DNA of 64,000 nt, from contig NZ_JAOBQJ010000003.1 in NCBI RefSeq assembly GCF_026162425.1, forward strand, positions 496,001 through 560,000. The letters are read 5' to 3'. The notes below the pieces were generated by a model that was not told the DNA's origin, ran no database searches, and saw nothing but the letters and a program-made list of their open reading frames with translations. Each line of letters opens with the position of its first letter. Position 1 is the stretch's first letter. This DNA is from Flexivirga meconopsidis. Its GTDB lineage: Bacteria > Actinomycetota > Actinomycetes > Actinomycetales > Dermatophilaceae. The position numbers and the translations under genes were made by a program. Below, in pieces: positions 24,246 through 32,997 of the stretch.

Positions 24246-24964
24246 TTCCGGTCTCCGGCGGCGACCAGTCGCACCCCGAGGTTCATGTGGCCGACGCAGA
24301 CCGCTTCGAAGTCCAGGTCGGGACGGGTTGCGAGGAACTCCTCGAACGCCTTGTGCTCGTGCTGCTGCCACCCGTGGTAGCCGAAGTACTCGTCGAACAG
24401 CACGATCGTGCCGGGGACGAATCGGTCACCCAGGTTGTCGAAGACGGTCTTGGTCGAGCTGTAGAGGTCGGCGTCGAGGTGCGCGAAGCGGAATGGCTCG
24501 CTCGGCAGCTTGGCGAACTGCGGCACGGTGTCGTCGAACCAGCCGACGTGAAACTCGACGTTGGACACCGGCAGCTCCGGCGGCTTGCCGCCCTCGTTGA
24601 AGGCCCCGCTGTCCTTGCCGGTGCCCGACCAGGCTTCGGGCAGGCCCTCGAACGAATCGAACCCGTGCACGGTCTGGTCGGGGAAGTGGTCGGCGATTAT
24701 CGTCAGCGACTTGCCGCGGTGCACCCCGAACTCGGCCACCAGGCCGGCTGTTTCGGGGGCCTGAGCCAACGCGCTGCGCAACGCATTGGCGTTACTGACG
24801 TGCATCTGGGCATGGTCGAACCGCGCATCCCCGCGGATGTGCCGGACCCCGTCCTCGACAGCCTCGGCACGCACGCGCAGCGGGGTGGACGGAATCTCCC
24901 GGTCGATACGGAGCCGCTCGATGATCTGCTGGAGTAGCCGTTCGGTCTTCGGTTCGCCGTCCAT
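24242..24964 (-). CDS. TylF/MycF-family SAM-dependent O-methyltransferase
   Basis: 240 residues. The SAM-binding motif VAEFGVHRGKSLTIIA and the HLDADLYSSTKTVFDNL segment, with metal-binding aspartates, match the TylF family, which methylates hydroxyls on macrolide sugars; relatives occur in surface-polysaccharide loci. The ATG at 24964 has AGAAGG with 7-nt spacing; the longer frame to 25036 starts without a ribosome site. It overlaps the Tsr-like gene by 4 nt, forming a two-gene unit. Given the neighbouring glycosyltransferases, a glycan O-methyl cap is one possible role. Confidence 0.8.
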   Translation of the reverse strand: MDGEPKTERLLQQIIERLRIDREIPSTPLRVRAEAVEDGVRHIRGDARFDHAQMHVSNANALRSALAQAPETAGLVAEFGVHRGKSLTIIADHFPDQTVHGFDSFEGLPEAWSGTGKDSGAFNEGGKPPELPVSNVEFHVGWFDDTVPQFAKLPSEPFRFAHLDADLYSSTKTVFDNLGDRFVPGTIVLFDEYFGYHGWQQHEHKAFEEFLATRPDLDFEAVCVGHMNLGVRLVAAGDRK

Positions 24965-25051
24965 CGCAGTGCCTTCTCTCAGTCGATCCGCTGGGTCCGA
25001 TCCACAGTCATGCAACCATGTCGGCCCTGAGCACACCCCGCCAGGGCAGAT

Positions 25052-25057
25052 ACCGTA
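25052..25057 (-). promoter_or_regulatory. Candidate -10 for the TylF-tsr pair
   Basis: TACGGT on the minus strand, in the 177-nt divergent gap 24965-25141, which holds no gene. It sits in an imperfect dyad (GCAGATACC/GGTCTGC) resembling the boxes at 15016 and 17363. TATTTT on the plus strand nearby could serve the divergent glycosyltransferase. Confidence 0.35.
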
Positions 25058-25141
25058 TTTTGGTCTGCCGTTGGCTATCGCCTTCAGGTATGCCGTCCGC
25101 CGCCACGCTGTCCCGTCACGAACGAAAGCAGTTGCTTCGCC

Positions 25142-26125
25142 TTGTCCTCAGTCACTACCGAAGCCGCAGGTCCGGACCTGACCGCGATCATCCCGATGTG
25201 CAACGCCGAAGCGACGATCGCGCAGGTGGTGACCGCGTTCCTCGACACACCGGACACCGACGTCGAGGTGATCGTCGTCGACGACGGCTCCACCGATCGG
25301 TCGGTGGAGATGGTGCGCGCGCTCGGTCGTGATGAGGTCACGATCATCGAGCTCGAGCGCAACCACGGCGCCGGCTACGCGCGCAACCTCGGTTTCGCCC
25401 GCGCGAGGGGCCGTTACTCCATCTTCTTCGACGCCGACGACGAACTGCACGCTGACAGTCTGCGCGCCGCCGTCGAAGGGCTGGACGCCACCGACAGCGA
25501 CGTGGCGATGCTGTCCTACTTCTATCGCCGCGGCACCAGCACCGATTTCACCGGCATGAACTCCTTCGACGACGCCGTATGGCGCCAGTACGTCACCTCG
25601 GGCCGGCGCCTCGTGCGACTGGAGGAGGTGCCGCGCCTGCTCGGCTTCTCCAACTACCCGTGGAACAAGGTGCTGCGGACCGAGCGGTTCAAGCAGACCG
25701 GCCTGCGGTTCAGCGACACCCACGTGCACAACGACATCCTCGGCCACTGGCTGACGCTGCTGGACGCGCGCGGTCTGCTCCTGATCGACGAGCCGATCTG
25801 CACCCACATCGTCGGTGACGGCGGAGGCAACCTTTCCCACCGCATGGGCCGCGAACGCCTGGCGCTGTTCGACGCGCTCGACGAGACCTACACGATGCTG
25901 GAAGACCGGCCCGCCATGCGCAACCGCTACTCCCACCACTACTGGGACTTCGCGCTGCGTGCCTCCGGCTGGGCACTGGAACGCATTGCCCCGGAAGTCG
26001 CGTTCGAGGCCAATCAGCGTCTGCAGGAGCACCTGCTGCGCATTCACCTGGCGGACTTCATGCGCATCCGTCAGCGGCGAGACCCGGGTCTTGCCGACCG
26101 CATCGTCCGCCGTTCGCTCACCTGA
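25142..26125 (+). CDS. GT2 glycosyltransferase (cell-surface glycan)
   Basis: A 327-residue GT-A enzyme: LTAIIPMCNAEATIAQVV, VVDDGSTDRSVEM, and the metal-binding FFDADDELHADS near residue 100. No membrane helices are apparent, so it acts in the cytoplasm or as a peripheral enzyme. The TTG start at 25142 is tentative: no clear ribosome site precedes it and no later start keeps the first strand. It is followed 13 nt later by a second GT2 gene. Donor and acceptor cannot be assigned. Confidence 0.75.
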   Translation: MSSVTTEAAGPDLTAIIPMCNAEATIAQVVTAFLDTPDTDVEVIVVDDGSTDRSVEMVRALGRDEVTIIELERNHGAGYARNLGFARARGRYSIFFDADDELHADSLRAAVEGLDATDSDVAMLSYFYRRGTSTDFTGMNSFDDAVWRQYVTSGRRLVRLEEVPRLLGFSNYPWNKVLRTERFKQTGLRFSDTHVHNDILGHWLTLLDARGLLLIDEPICTHIVGDGGGNLSHRMGRERLALFDALDETYTMLEDRPAMRNRYSHHYWDFALRASGWALERIAPEVAFEANQRLQEHLLRIHLADFMRIRQRRDPGLADRIVRRSLT

Positions 26126-26138
26126 CGGGAGTCCTTCC

Positions 26139-27431
26139 ATGGCCACGGTCAGCATCATCGTCACCACCTACAACGTCGAGCAGTACATCGAGGAATGCCT
26201 CGCCAGCGTCGCCGCGCAGACGCTGCACGACATCGAGGTGCTCGTCGTCGACGACGGCTCCACCGACTCAACGCCCTCGCTGATCCGCGAATTCGCCGCG
26301 CGCGACTCGCGATTCGTGCCTGTCCTGCTGGAGCAGAACAGCCCCGGCGGTGTCGCCACCGCGGCGAATGCCGGCCTCGACCGGGCGACGGGCGACTGGA
26401 TCGGTTTCGTCGACGGAGACGACTTCGTCGAGCCGGACATGTTCGAGAGCCTGGTCAACGCCGCCAGCCTGGGCAACGCGGACCTGGCGATGTGCAAATA
26501 CCTCGAGGTGGACGAGACCTCCGGGCAGCGCAACGAACCGGCCGATGCCCACCGCTGGGCGACGCTGGAGGACCCGGTCTACCCGCTCGACGTGGTCAAC
26601 CGGCAGATGTTCCTCCGCTTCATCGCGGTGCCGTGGCGCAAGCTCTACCGGCGAGACCTATTGGAAGACAACAAAATTCGCTTCCCCGAGGGCGACTACT
26701 TCTTCGAGGACAACCCGTTCCACTGGTTTGCGATCCTGTCCGCGAAGGCGATCGCGATCGTGCCGAAGGCGCTCGCCTACCACCGGGTCGCGCGCGCCGG
26801 CCAGACGATGGCGACCGCGGACGAGCGGCTCTTCCGGATCTTCATGCACCACGACACGATCCACCGCTGGTTGGTCGAGCGTGAGTTGCTCGGCATCTAC
26901 CAGGTGCCGCTGCTCACCTGGGTGATCTCGCAGCTGGAGTGGATCTCTCGCCGCACCCCGCAGGAGCTGCGCGGCCAGCTCTACGCCGCCGTCCGCCCGA
27001 TCTTCGCGCAGTATGACGTGGGCACCGTCATACGAGCGCTCAACGAGGGCAACAAGGGCGAGAAGACCCGTCGGCTGTCGCTGGCGCTCGCCAAGGGCGA
27101 CCAGAGCGGTTTCAGCAAGGGCCTCGAGGGACGCCCGGACACCAATAACCTGCTGTTGGTCGGCTGGCATCACCTGCGCTACTCGGGTGTTCGTCGTACG
27201 GCGCAGATCACCGGCCGGTACGCCAAGCAGCAGGTCGACAAGAGCGACGCGCTCGGCCGGGTGACCCGCGTCCGCGGACGGCACACGGTGAGCAACGCGG
27301 ATCTGATGTTCGCGCTCGCCACTCTCCAGCAGCAGCTGGACGAGATGCAGGAGCGCCTCGCCCAGCTGGAGCAGTCCCCGGAGGGTTCGTTCAGTCGGTC
27401 AGCAGCGCCGGAATCGGCCGACCCGCGCTGA
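26139..27431 (+). CDS. GT2 glycosyltransferase with C-terminal coiled-coil tail
   Basis: 430 residues. An N-terminal GT2 domain (VSIIVTTYNVEQYIEECL, VVDDGSTDSTPSL, FVDGDDFVEPDMF) is followed by an alpha-helical region and a tail with heptad-like leucine/glutamine pattern (FALATLQQQLDEMQERLAQL) that should form a coiled coil, as in polymer-synthesising surface glycosyltransferases. GGGAG (26127-26131) is 7 nt before the ATG. The last 41 nt overlap the end of glf on the other strand. Confidence 0.82.
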   Translation: MATVSIIVTTYNVEQYIEECLASVAAQTLHDIEVLVVDDGSTDSTPSLIREFAARDSRFVPVLLEQNSPGGVATAANAGLDRATGDWIGFVDGDDFVEPDMFESLVNAASLGNADLAMCKYLEVDETSGQRNEPADAHRWATLEDPVYPLDVVNRQMFLRFIAVPWRKLYRRDLLEDNKIRFPEGDYFFEDNPFHWFAILSAKAIAIVPKALAYHRVARAGQTMATADERLFRIFMHHDTIHRWLVERELLGIYQVPLLTWVISQLEWISRRTPQELRGQLYAAVRPIFAQYDVGTVIRALNEGNKGEKTRRLSLALAKGDQSGFSKGLEGRPDTNNLLLVGWHHLRYSGVRRTAQITGRYAKQQVDKSDALGRVTRVRGRHTVSNADLMFALATLQQQLDEMQERLAQLEQSPEGSFSRSAAPESADPR

Positions 27432-28530
27432 TCGACTCCTTCATCACCGACGCCGCCTGTAGCGCGTCGGCGATGGTCACGTCCATGTCGAGGTAGCGGT
27501 AGGTGCCGAGCCGGCCGGCGAACGTGACCCGCTCCTGCGAGCGCGCGGCTTGGAGGTACTTCTCCAGCTGAGTCTTGTCGTCCGCCATGCGGATCGGGTA
27601 GTAGGGGATGTCGTCCTCGCCGGCGAGGCGGGAGAACTCGCGGAACGCGATGGTCTTGTCGTGCTGCTCCCACGGCGCGAAGTGCTTGTGCTCGCTGATG
27701 CGCGTGAAGGGCACCTCGAGGTCGCCGTAGTTCATCACCGCACAACCCTGGAAATCGCCGTCGGCGCGGATCTCCTCGAAGTCGAGGGTGCGGTAGGCGA
27801 GGCGGCCGAACTCGTGGCCGAACCACGCGTCGAGTGGGCCGGTCCAGATGCAGTGGTCGAACTGGTCGCGGACCGCCGGGTCGAACGGACTCGACAGGTG
27901 CACCTCGATGGACGGGTGGTCCAGGATCCGCTCGACGATCGCGGTGTAGCCGTCTCGTGGAATCGCCTGGTAGGGGTGGGCGAAGTAGGAGTCCTCGTAG
28001 TTGAAGCGCAACGGCAGGCGGCGCAGCACCGACGCCGGGATCTGCGTCGGGTCCAGCCCCCATTGCTTGCTGGTGTAGCCGCGGAAGAACGCCTCGTAGA
28101 GGTCGCGGCCCATCATCTTCAGCGCCTGCTCCTCGAAGTTGGCAGGCTCGCCGATGGTCTGGTCGGACTGCTCGCGAATGAATTCCTCGGCGGCTGCCGG
28201 GGCCAGCGTGGTGCCGAACAGCTGGTTGATCGTCAGCAGGCTGACCGGCAGTGAATACACCCGGTCGCGGACGGTGCTGAACACCCGGTGGTTGTAGGGC
28301 TGCATCGTGCCGTAGTTGTTGATGTAGGCCCAGACCTGCTCGTTGCCGGTGTGGAAGATGTGCGGCCCGTAGCGGTGCACCATGATGCCGGTGTCCGGAT
28401 CGCGCTCGGTGTGGCAGTTGCCGGCCACATGGTCCCGGGACTCGTGTATGACGACCTGGTGGCCATCCTCCGCGAGTTCGCGGGCCATGACGGCACCGGA
28501 GAATCCGGCGCCTGCGATACCGATCTGCAT
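27391..28530 (-). CDS. glf: UDP-galactopyranose mutase
   Basis: 379 residues. The FAD-binding GIAGAGFSGAVMARELAEDG is at the N-terminus, with the family segments HRYGPHIFHTGNEQVW, FRGYTSKQWG, IPRDGYTAI and YYPIRM. It converts UDP-galactopyranose to UDP-galactofuranose, the donor for galactofuran-type wall glycans. The ATG at 28530 has GGAG 5 nt upstream; a 36-residue in-frame extension is rejected. It lies between GT2 genes on both sides, supporting a galactofuranose-containing surface polymer. It converges with the preceding GT2 gene by a 41-nt antisense overlap. Confidence 0.95.
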   Translation of the reverse strand: MQIGIAGAGFSGAVMARELAEDGHQVVIHESRDHVAGNCHTERDPDTGIMVHRYGPHIFHTGNEQVWAYINNYGTMQPYNHRVFSTVRDRVYSLPVSLLTINQLFGTTLAPAAAEEFIREQSDQTIGEPANFEEQALKMMGRDLYEAFFRGYTSKQWGLDPTQIPASVLRRLPLRFNYEDSYFAHPYQAIPRDGYTAIVERILDHPSIEVHLSSPFDPAVRDQFDHCIWTGPLDAWFGHEFGRLAYRTLDFEEIRADGDFQGCAVMNYGDLEVPFTRISEHKHFAPWEQHDKTIAFREFSRLAGEDDIPYYPIRMADDKTQLEKYLQAARSQERVTFAGRLGTYRYLDMDVTIADALQAASVMKESISAGRPIPALLTD

Positions 28531-28654
28531 CGTTACTCCATTCGTGAGTTCGTCGGGCGGGTAGCGTGTCCCGTCGCAGGGGCATTCTCCATCTACGCGT
28601 ACAGTTGACTGACAGCGACCTGCGGGCCCCGTCACCACTCGAGGGAGTTACACA

Positions 28655-29629
28655 ATGCACGAACAGCCGACCGCTGCGTCGCAGCGGCCGCTGCTGTGGT
28701 CGGTGGTGATTCCGGTGCACAACTGTGCGGGATACCTGGCCGAGGCGCTGCCCGAGGTGCTCGATCAACTCGGCGGCGACGACCGTGCGGAGATCATCGT
28801 CGTCGACGACGCGTCCACCGACGACCCCGAGGCGGTTGTCCGCGAGCTCGGCCGCGACCAGGTCCGTTATGAGCGCAACCCGCGCCAACTCGGTGCGATC
28901 GGCACCTTCAACCGGGGGATCTCGCTGGCCAGCGGCGAGCTGGTCCACCTGCTGCACGGCGACGACGAGGTGCTGCCGGGCTTCTACCCGGCCGTCGCGG
29001 CGGCACTCGACGGCACCACCGCAGTGGCCGCGATGTGCCGCACGGTCGACATCGACGCGGCCGGCAACCGGCTGCGCGAGAGCCGCAGCTACCGCCGGGG
29101 GACCGGCGTCTGGCCGGGCGCCTTCGAGGCGTTCGTCCGGTCCAACCGGGTCCGTGCGCCCGGCATCGTCGTGCGGCGCAGCGCCTACGAGCAGTTCGGC
29201 ACCTTCCGCGAGGACCTGCCGCACGCGGCCGACTGGGAGTTATGGACCCGGTTGGCTCGGTCCGGGCCGGTGGTCTTCGTCGACGAGGTGCTTGCGGCAT
29301 ACCGCAAACACGGCGAGTCCGACACTTCCGCGCGGATGCGCACCGGCGCGAACATCATCGAACGCGAGAGCGCGCTGTCGATCATCAGCCAGCATGTCGA
29401 CGTCCGGCGCCGTCGTACGACGATCCGTTGGGGCCTGCTCTACTCCTTCGTCTACGCCACCCGCACCGGTGTCACCCTCGCCCGGGACGGGCAGTGGCAG
29501 GCTGCCGCAGCGCAGTGGCGTGAGGGCGGGCGCTGCCTGTTGCACGTGCCGGGAGCTCTGCGGCACGGTTACGCCGACGACGAGTCATCCGAGCCGCCGG
29601 TGCCGGGGGATCGTTCCTTAGCCGCCTGA
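28655..29629 (+). CDS. GT2 glycosyltransferase
   Basis: A 324-residue GT-A enzyme: WSVVIPVHNCAGYLAEAL, VVDDASTDDPEAV, LLHGDDEVLPGF and the acceptor-side ADWELWTRLA motif. GAGGGAG (28641-28647) lies 7 nt before the ATG. It is divergent from glf over a 124-nt gap that has a TACAGT box at 28600-28605 for this gene. It could be the galactofuranosyltransferase using the glf product, but the sequence does not decide this. Confidence 0.85.
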   Translation: MHEQPTAASQRPLLWSVVIPVHNCAGYLAEALPEVLDQLGGDDRAEIIVVDDASTDDPEAVVRELGRDQVRYERNPRQLGAIGTFNRGISLASGELVHLLHGDDEVLPGFYPAVAAALDGTTAVAAMCRTVDIDAAGNRLRESRSYRRGTGVWPGAFEAFVRSNRVRAPGIVVRRSAYEQFGTFREDLPHAADWELWTRLARSGPVVFVDEVLAAYRKHGESDTSARMRTGANIIERESALSIISQHVDVRRRRTTIRWGLLYSFVYATRTGVTLARDGQWQAAAAQWREGGRCLLHVPGALRHGYADDESSEPPVPGDRSLAA

Positions 29630-29635
29630 GCGAGT

Positions 29636-29655
29636 TATACAAGAGCCCTTGTGTA
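29636..29655. promoter_or_regulatory. Operator overlapping the -10 of the ArsR-like regulator
   Basis: ACAAG-AGCC-CTTGT (29639-29652) is a perfect dyad, extended to 29636-29655 with one mismatch. The candidate -10 box TATACA (29636-29641) lies inside it. A repressor here would block transcription of its own gene and the MFS gene. Confidence 0.5.
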
Positions 29656-30338
29656 TGCCGCGGGTCGCGGCGACGCTGACGGGCATGCCGAGGAAGACCG
29701 CCGCCGAGCGTCATACCGACTCCGCACCCGAGCCTGAGCAGGGCTGGCCCGCCGAGGGTGCTGCGCTGATCGACGCGCTGCTCGCGGTGCACCACCCGGT
29801 GCGGCGCCGGATCTACGAGGTGCTGACCGCCGACGGGCCGGCCACGGTCGGTGGGTTGGCGGCGCGGCTCGACCTCGCGGTCGGGTCGATCAGTCACCAC
29901 CTGAAACCGTTGCACAAGGCCGGATTCGTCGAGCCCGCGCCGGAACTCGCGCGCGACACCCGTGAGTCGTGGTGGCGCGGGATTCACCGGTCGCTGTCGT
30001 GGAGTGGTGACGACTACACCGCCGGCAGCTTCGCCCGGCAGGTGACCGACGCCGCGGAGTGGGCCAATTTCCAGCACCTCAACGCGGCGACGGCCGCATG
30101 GATGCGCGGACGTCACGAGCTGCCGGAAGTATGGCGGGAGGCCTGCGCCAGCGACACCTTCGTCGCGGCGACGGCCGAGCAGCTGCGTGACTTGGGGGAG
30201 CGGGTCGAGGCGATCGCCCGTGAGTGGGCCGACGAGGTGCGGGCCGACGTCGAGCTGCACCCGGACGCCGAGCGCCGACCGGTGCGCTTCATCGCCCGGA
30301 TCTTTCCGAGCGAGCCCGGGGCGGGTGAGCGCCGATGA
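29655..30338 (+). CDS. ArsR-type winged-helix regulator of the adjacent MFS gene
   Basis: 227 residues. The DNA-binding domain lies near residues 45-95: HPVRRRIYEVL, VGGLAARLDLAVGSISHHLKPLHKAGFVE, the pattern of ArsR/HTH_20 proteins; the C-terminal half is a helical domain of unknown ligand. ATG 29655 is chosen; ATG 29685 is possible. It ends in a 4-nt ATGA overlap with the MFS gene, so regulator and transporter form one unit, the usual arrangement for drug efflux controlled by its own repressor. Confidence 0.8.
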   Translation: MPRVAATLTGMPRKTAAERHTDSAPEPEQGWPAEGAALIDALLAVHHPVRRRIYEVLTADGPATVGGLAARLDLAVGSISHHLKPLHKAGFVEPAPELARDTRESWWRGIHRSLSWSGDDYTAGSFARQVTDAAEWANFQHLNAATAAWMRGRHELPEVWREACASDTFVAATAEQLRDLGERVEAIAREWADEVRADVELHPDAERRPVRFIARIFPSEPGAGERR

Positions 30339-31564
30339 CCGCAATCGTCGACGAGCCCGTCCTCGTCGCGGCACCACCGCCGCCGGTGCGGCGGGACCGG
30401 ATGGTGCACGCCTACCTCGCTGCCTCGCTCGTATCCGCCTGCGGTGACACGGTTTTCACGATCGGTCTCGCCTGGACCGCGGTGCACCTGTTGTCGCCGG
30501 GGTTGGCGGGGGTTGTGCTCGGCATCGAGCTGCTGCCGCAGGCGATGTGCACGCTCTTGGGCGGGGTGATCGCCGACCGTTTCGACACCCGGCGGGTGAT
30601 GATGATCGGCACTGCCGCGCGGGTCGCCGTGCTGTTGTTCGCGACGGTCGCCTGGCAGCTCGGAAACCATTCCGCTTCAGTGCTTTTCGCGGTCGCTGTT
30701 GCCTTCGGTGCAGCAGCTGGCCTCAGCAATCCTGCCGCCGCGACGCTCATGCGGCAGCTGGTGGCGACCGAGGACCTGGTGACCGTCGGCGGTTGGTCGC
30801 AGACCGGGCTGCGGTTGGCCCGGCTGTTGGGTGCGCCCGTCGGCGCGGCCGTCATTCAGTGGGGTTTCGGGGTCTCGATGCTGGTGGATGCGGTCTCGTT
30901 CGGTGCCGTGCTCGTGGTGCTGGCCCTCGTCATACGTCCGCGGTTTCGTCTGCCACGCACCACTCACGAGCCCTGGCATCGGGCGCTGCGTGCCGGACTC
31001 TCCTACGTGTGGCGCACTCCGGTTGCCCGGACGTTCCTGATCGGGCTGGCCGCGATGAACGTCTTCGTCTCCCCGGTCATGGCCGTCGGCGTCGCGCTGC
31101 GCGTGTCCGGATCGCACTGGGGCGCAACGTGGTTGGGCATCGGCGAGGCGGTGTTCGCGGCCGGCGCGATCGCGGGTTCGTTGGCCGGCGTCCGCTGGCA
31201 GGGCAGCCATCTGGCGCGCCGATCCTTCTCGGTCCTCGCGGTCCAGGGGCTCGGCCTCGCCGCCGTCGGCGCCCCGTCGCGTCTTGCCCTACTCGCCGGC
31301 ATGCTCACGATCGGCATCACCGCCGGTCTCGGGTCGGTATGGCTGGGCGGCACCTTCCAGCGGGTGATCGCCCCGGCCCAGCTCGGCCGCGCCTTCTCGG
31401 TCAGTCAGCTCGGCGATCAACTTCTGATCCCCGCGACCATGCCGCTGTTCGGTCTGCTCGCCGCCGGCTCATCGGTGCCGGTCGCGACGGTCATCTTCGG
31501 TGCCGCGATGTCGGCGCTGTGCGTGCTCTTCGCCACCCGCCCGCATATTCGGGGGTTGGCGTGA
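30335..31564 (+). CDS. MFS efflux transporter (MFS_3/EntS-like)
   Basis: 409 residues with about 12 hydrophobic segments. VSACGDTVFTIGLAW begins the first helix and GGVIADRFDTRRVMMIG is the loop 2-3 MFS signature. This branch contains exporters such as EntS and macrolide-efflux-like proteins, so export of a small molecule is likely. The start overlaps the ArsR-like regulator by 4 nt. Confidence 0.85.
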   Translation: MTAIVDEPVLVAAPPPPVRRDRMVHAYLAASLVSACGDTVFTIGLAWTAVHLLSPGLAGVVLGIELLPQAMCTLLGGVIADRFDTRRVMMIGTAARVAVLLFATVAWQLGNHSASVLFAVAVAFGAAAGLSNPAAATLMRQLVATEDLVTVGGWSQTGLRLARLLGAPVGAAVIQWGFGVSMLVDAVSFGAVLVVLALVIRPRFRLPRTTHEPWHRALRAGLSYVWRTPVARTFLIGLAAMNVFVSPVMAVGVALRVSGSHWGATWLGIGEAVFAAGAIAGSLAGVRWQGSHLARRSFSVLAVQGLGLAAVGAPSRLALLAGMLTIGITAGLGSVWLGGTFQRVIAPAQLGRAFSVSQLGDQLLIPATMPLFGLLAAGSSVPVATVIFGAAMSALCVLFATRPHIRGLA

Positions 31565-31667
31565 TCACCCTCGATCCCGCGATCCGGTATGCCGGGCCGG
31601 GCGCGCACCTGCGTTTGGGACAATCGAGCGGTAACCCCTTCGTGCCATGCCAGGAGATCGCTGCACC

Positions 31668-32951
31668 GTGTCCGCCGCACAACCGCTGTCCGCCCTGTCC
31701 GCCGCCGAGATCGCGAGCTTTCGCAAGACGCAGCAGACGGCATACGACGAACTCAAGGCGAGCGGGCTGAAGCTCGATCTCACCCGCGGCAAGCCGTCGA
31801 CCGAGCAACTCGATCTGTCCAACGGTCTGCTGAAGCTGCCCACCAAGGTCACCGACGCGTCCGGCGCCGACACCCGCAACTACGGCAACCTGCAGGGCAT
31901 CGCCGAGTTGCGCGAGATCTTCGCCGAGCTGCTGTGGGTGTCGCCGGATCAGCTTGTGGCTGGTGGAAATTCGAGCCTCACCATGATGAAGGACACCCTG
32001 GTCGACCTGGTGCTCTTCGGTGGTGTCGACTCCCCGCGCCCGTGGCGCCTCGAGGAGAAGGTCCGCTTCATCTGCCCGGTGCCCGGCTACGACCGGCACC
32101 ACACGCTGCTGGACTCGCTCGGCATCGAGATGATCACCGTGCCGATGACCCCGGACGGCCCGGACGCCGACGCGGTCGCCGCGCTGGTCGCCGACGACCC
32201 GACGATCAAGGGCATGTGGCTCGTGCCGACCTACTCCAACCCGGCCGGCTCGGTGTGCAGCCAGGACGTCGCCGCCAAGCTCGCCTCGATGCCGACGGCG
32301 GCACCCGACTTCAAGCTCTTCTGGGACAACGCCTACGCGTTCCACCACCTCAGCGAGGACGAGGCGAAGAGCGCCGACATCCTGTCGCTCGCCAGCGCCG
32401 CCGGGCACCCGCACCGCCCGATCATGTTCGCCTCGACCTCCAAGATCACCTTCGCCGGCGCCGGGGTCGCCTTCCTCGCGGCCTCGGCCGAGCAGGTGAA
32501 GTGGTACCTCGGCCACCTCGGCAAGGGCTCGATCGGCCCGGACAAGGTCAACCAGCTCCGGCACGCGGAGTTCTTCGGTGACGCCGAGGGTGTCCTCGCG
32601 CACATGCGGCGGCACCGCGACATCCTCGCGCCGAAGTTCGCCGAGGTGCAGCGGGTGCTGCGCGAGCGCCTTGGCGGCCTCGACATCGCCACCTGGACCG
32701 ACCCGGTCGGCGGCTATTTCGTCAGCCTCGACGTGTTGCCCGGCACCGCGTCGCGGGTGGTGCAGCTGGCCAAGGACGCCGGGCTGGCCCTGACGCCCGC
32801 CGGCGCGTCATACCCGTATGGCGACGACCCGCAGGACACCAACATTCGCCTGGCGCCGAGCTACCCGGTGCTTGATGAGGTCACGGCCGCCATGGAAGCC
32901 GTGGCAACCTGCGTGCTGCTCGCGGTCGCCGAAAAGCTGAGCGCCGAGTAG
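31668..32951 (+). CDS. Aspartate aminotransferase, actinobacterial class Ic type
   Basis: 427 residues, close to Corynebacterium AspT, which it matches in long recognisable stretches (DLTRGKPS, RNYGNLQGI, WICPVPGYDRH-like FICPVPGYDRH, WDNAYAFHHL). The PLP lysine is K259 in STSKITFAGAG; N191 and D220 match the cofactor contacts. It interconverts aspartate/2-oxoglutarate and oxaloacetate/glutamate. The GTG at 31668 restores the family N-terminus; the ribosome site AGGAG is rather far (13 nt). Two GTATGNCG words lie side by side at 32806-32820. Confidence 0.9.
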   Translation: MSAAQPLSALSAAEIASFRKTQQTAYDELKASGLKLDLTRGKPSTEQLDLSNGLLKLPTKVTDASGADTRNYGNLQGIAELREIFAELLWVSPDQLVAGGNSSLTMMKDTLVDLVLFGGVDSPRPWRLEEKVRFICPVPGYDRHHTLLDSLGIEMITVPMTPDGPDADAVAALVADDPTIKGMWLVPTYSNPAGSVCSQDVAAKLASMPTAAPDFKLFWDNAYAFHHLSEDEAKSADILSLASAAGHPHRPIMFASTSKITFAGAGVAFLAASAEQVKWYLGHLGKGSIGPDKVNQLRHAEFFGDAEGVLAHMRRHRDILAPKFAEVQRVLRERLGGLDIATWTDPVGGYFVSLDVLPGTASRVVQLAKDAGLALTPAGASYPYGDDPQDTNIRLAPSYPVLDEVTAAMEAVATCVLLAVAEKLSAE

Positions 32952-32997
32952 CCGGGTGTCCGGACCACCGTCCGGCGGATATGGCAGAGTTCGCCCT

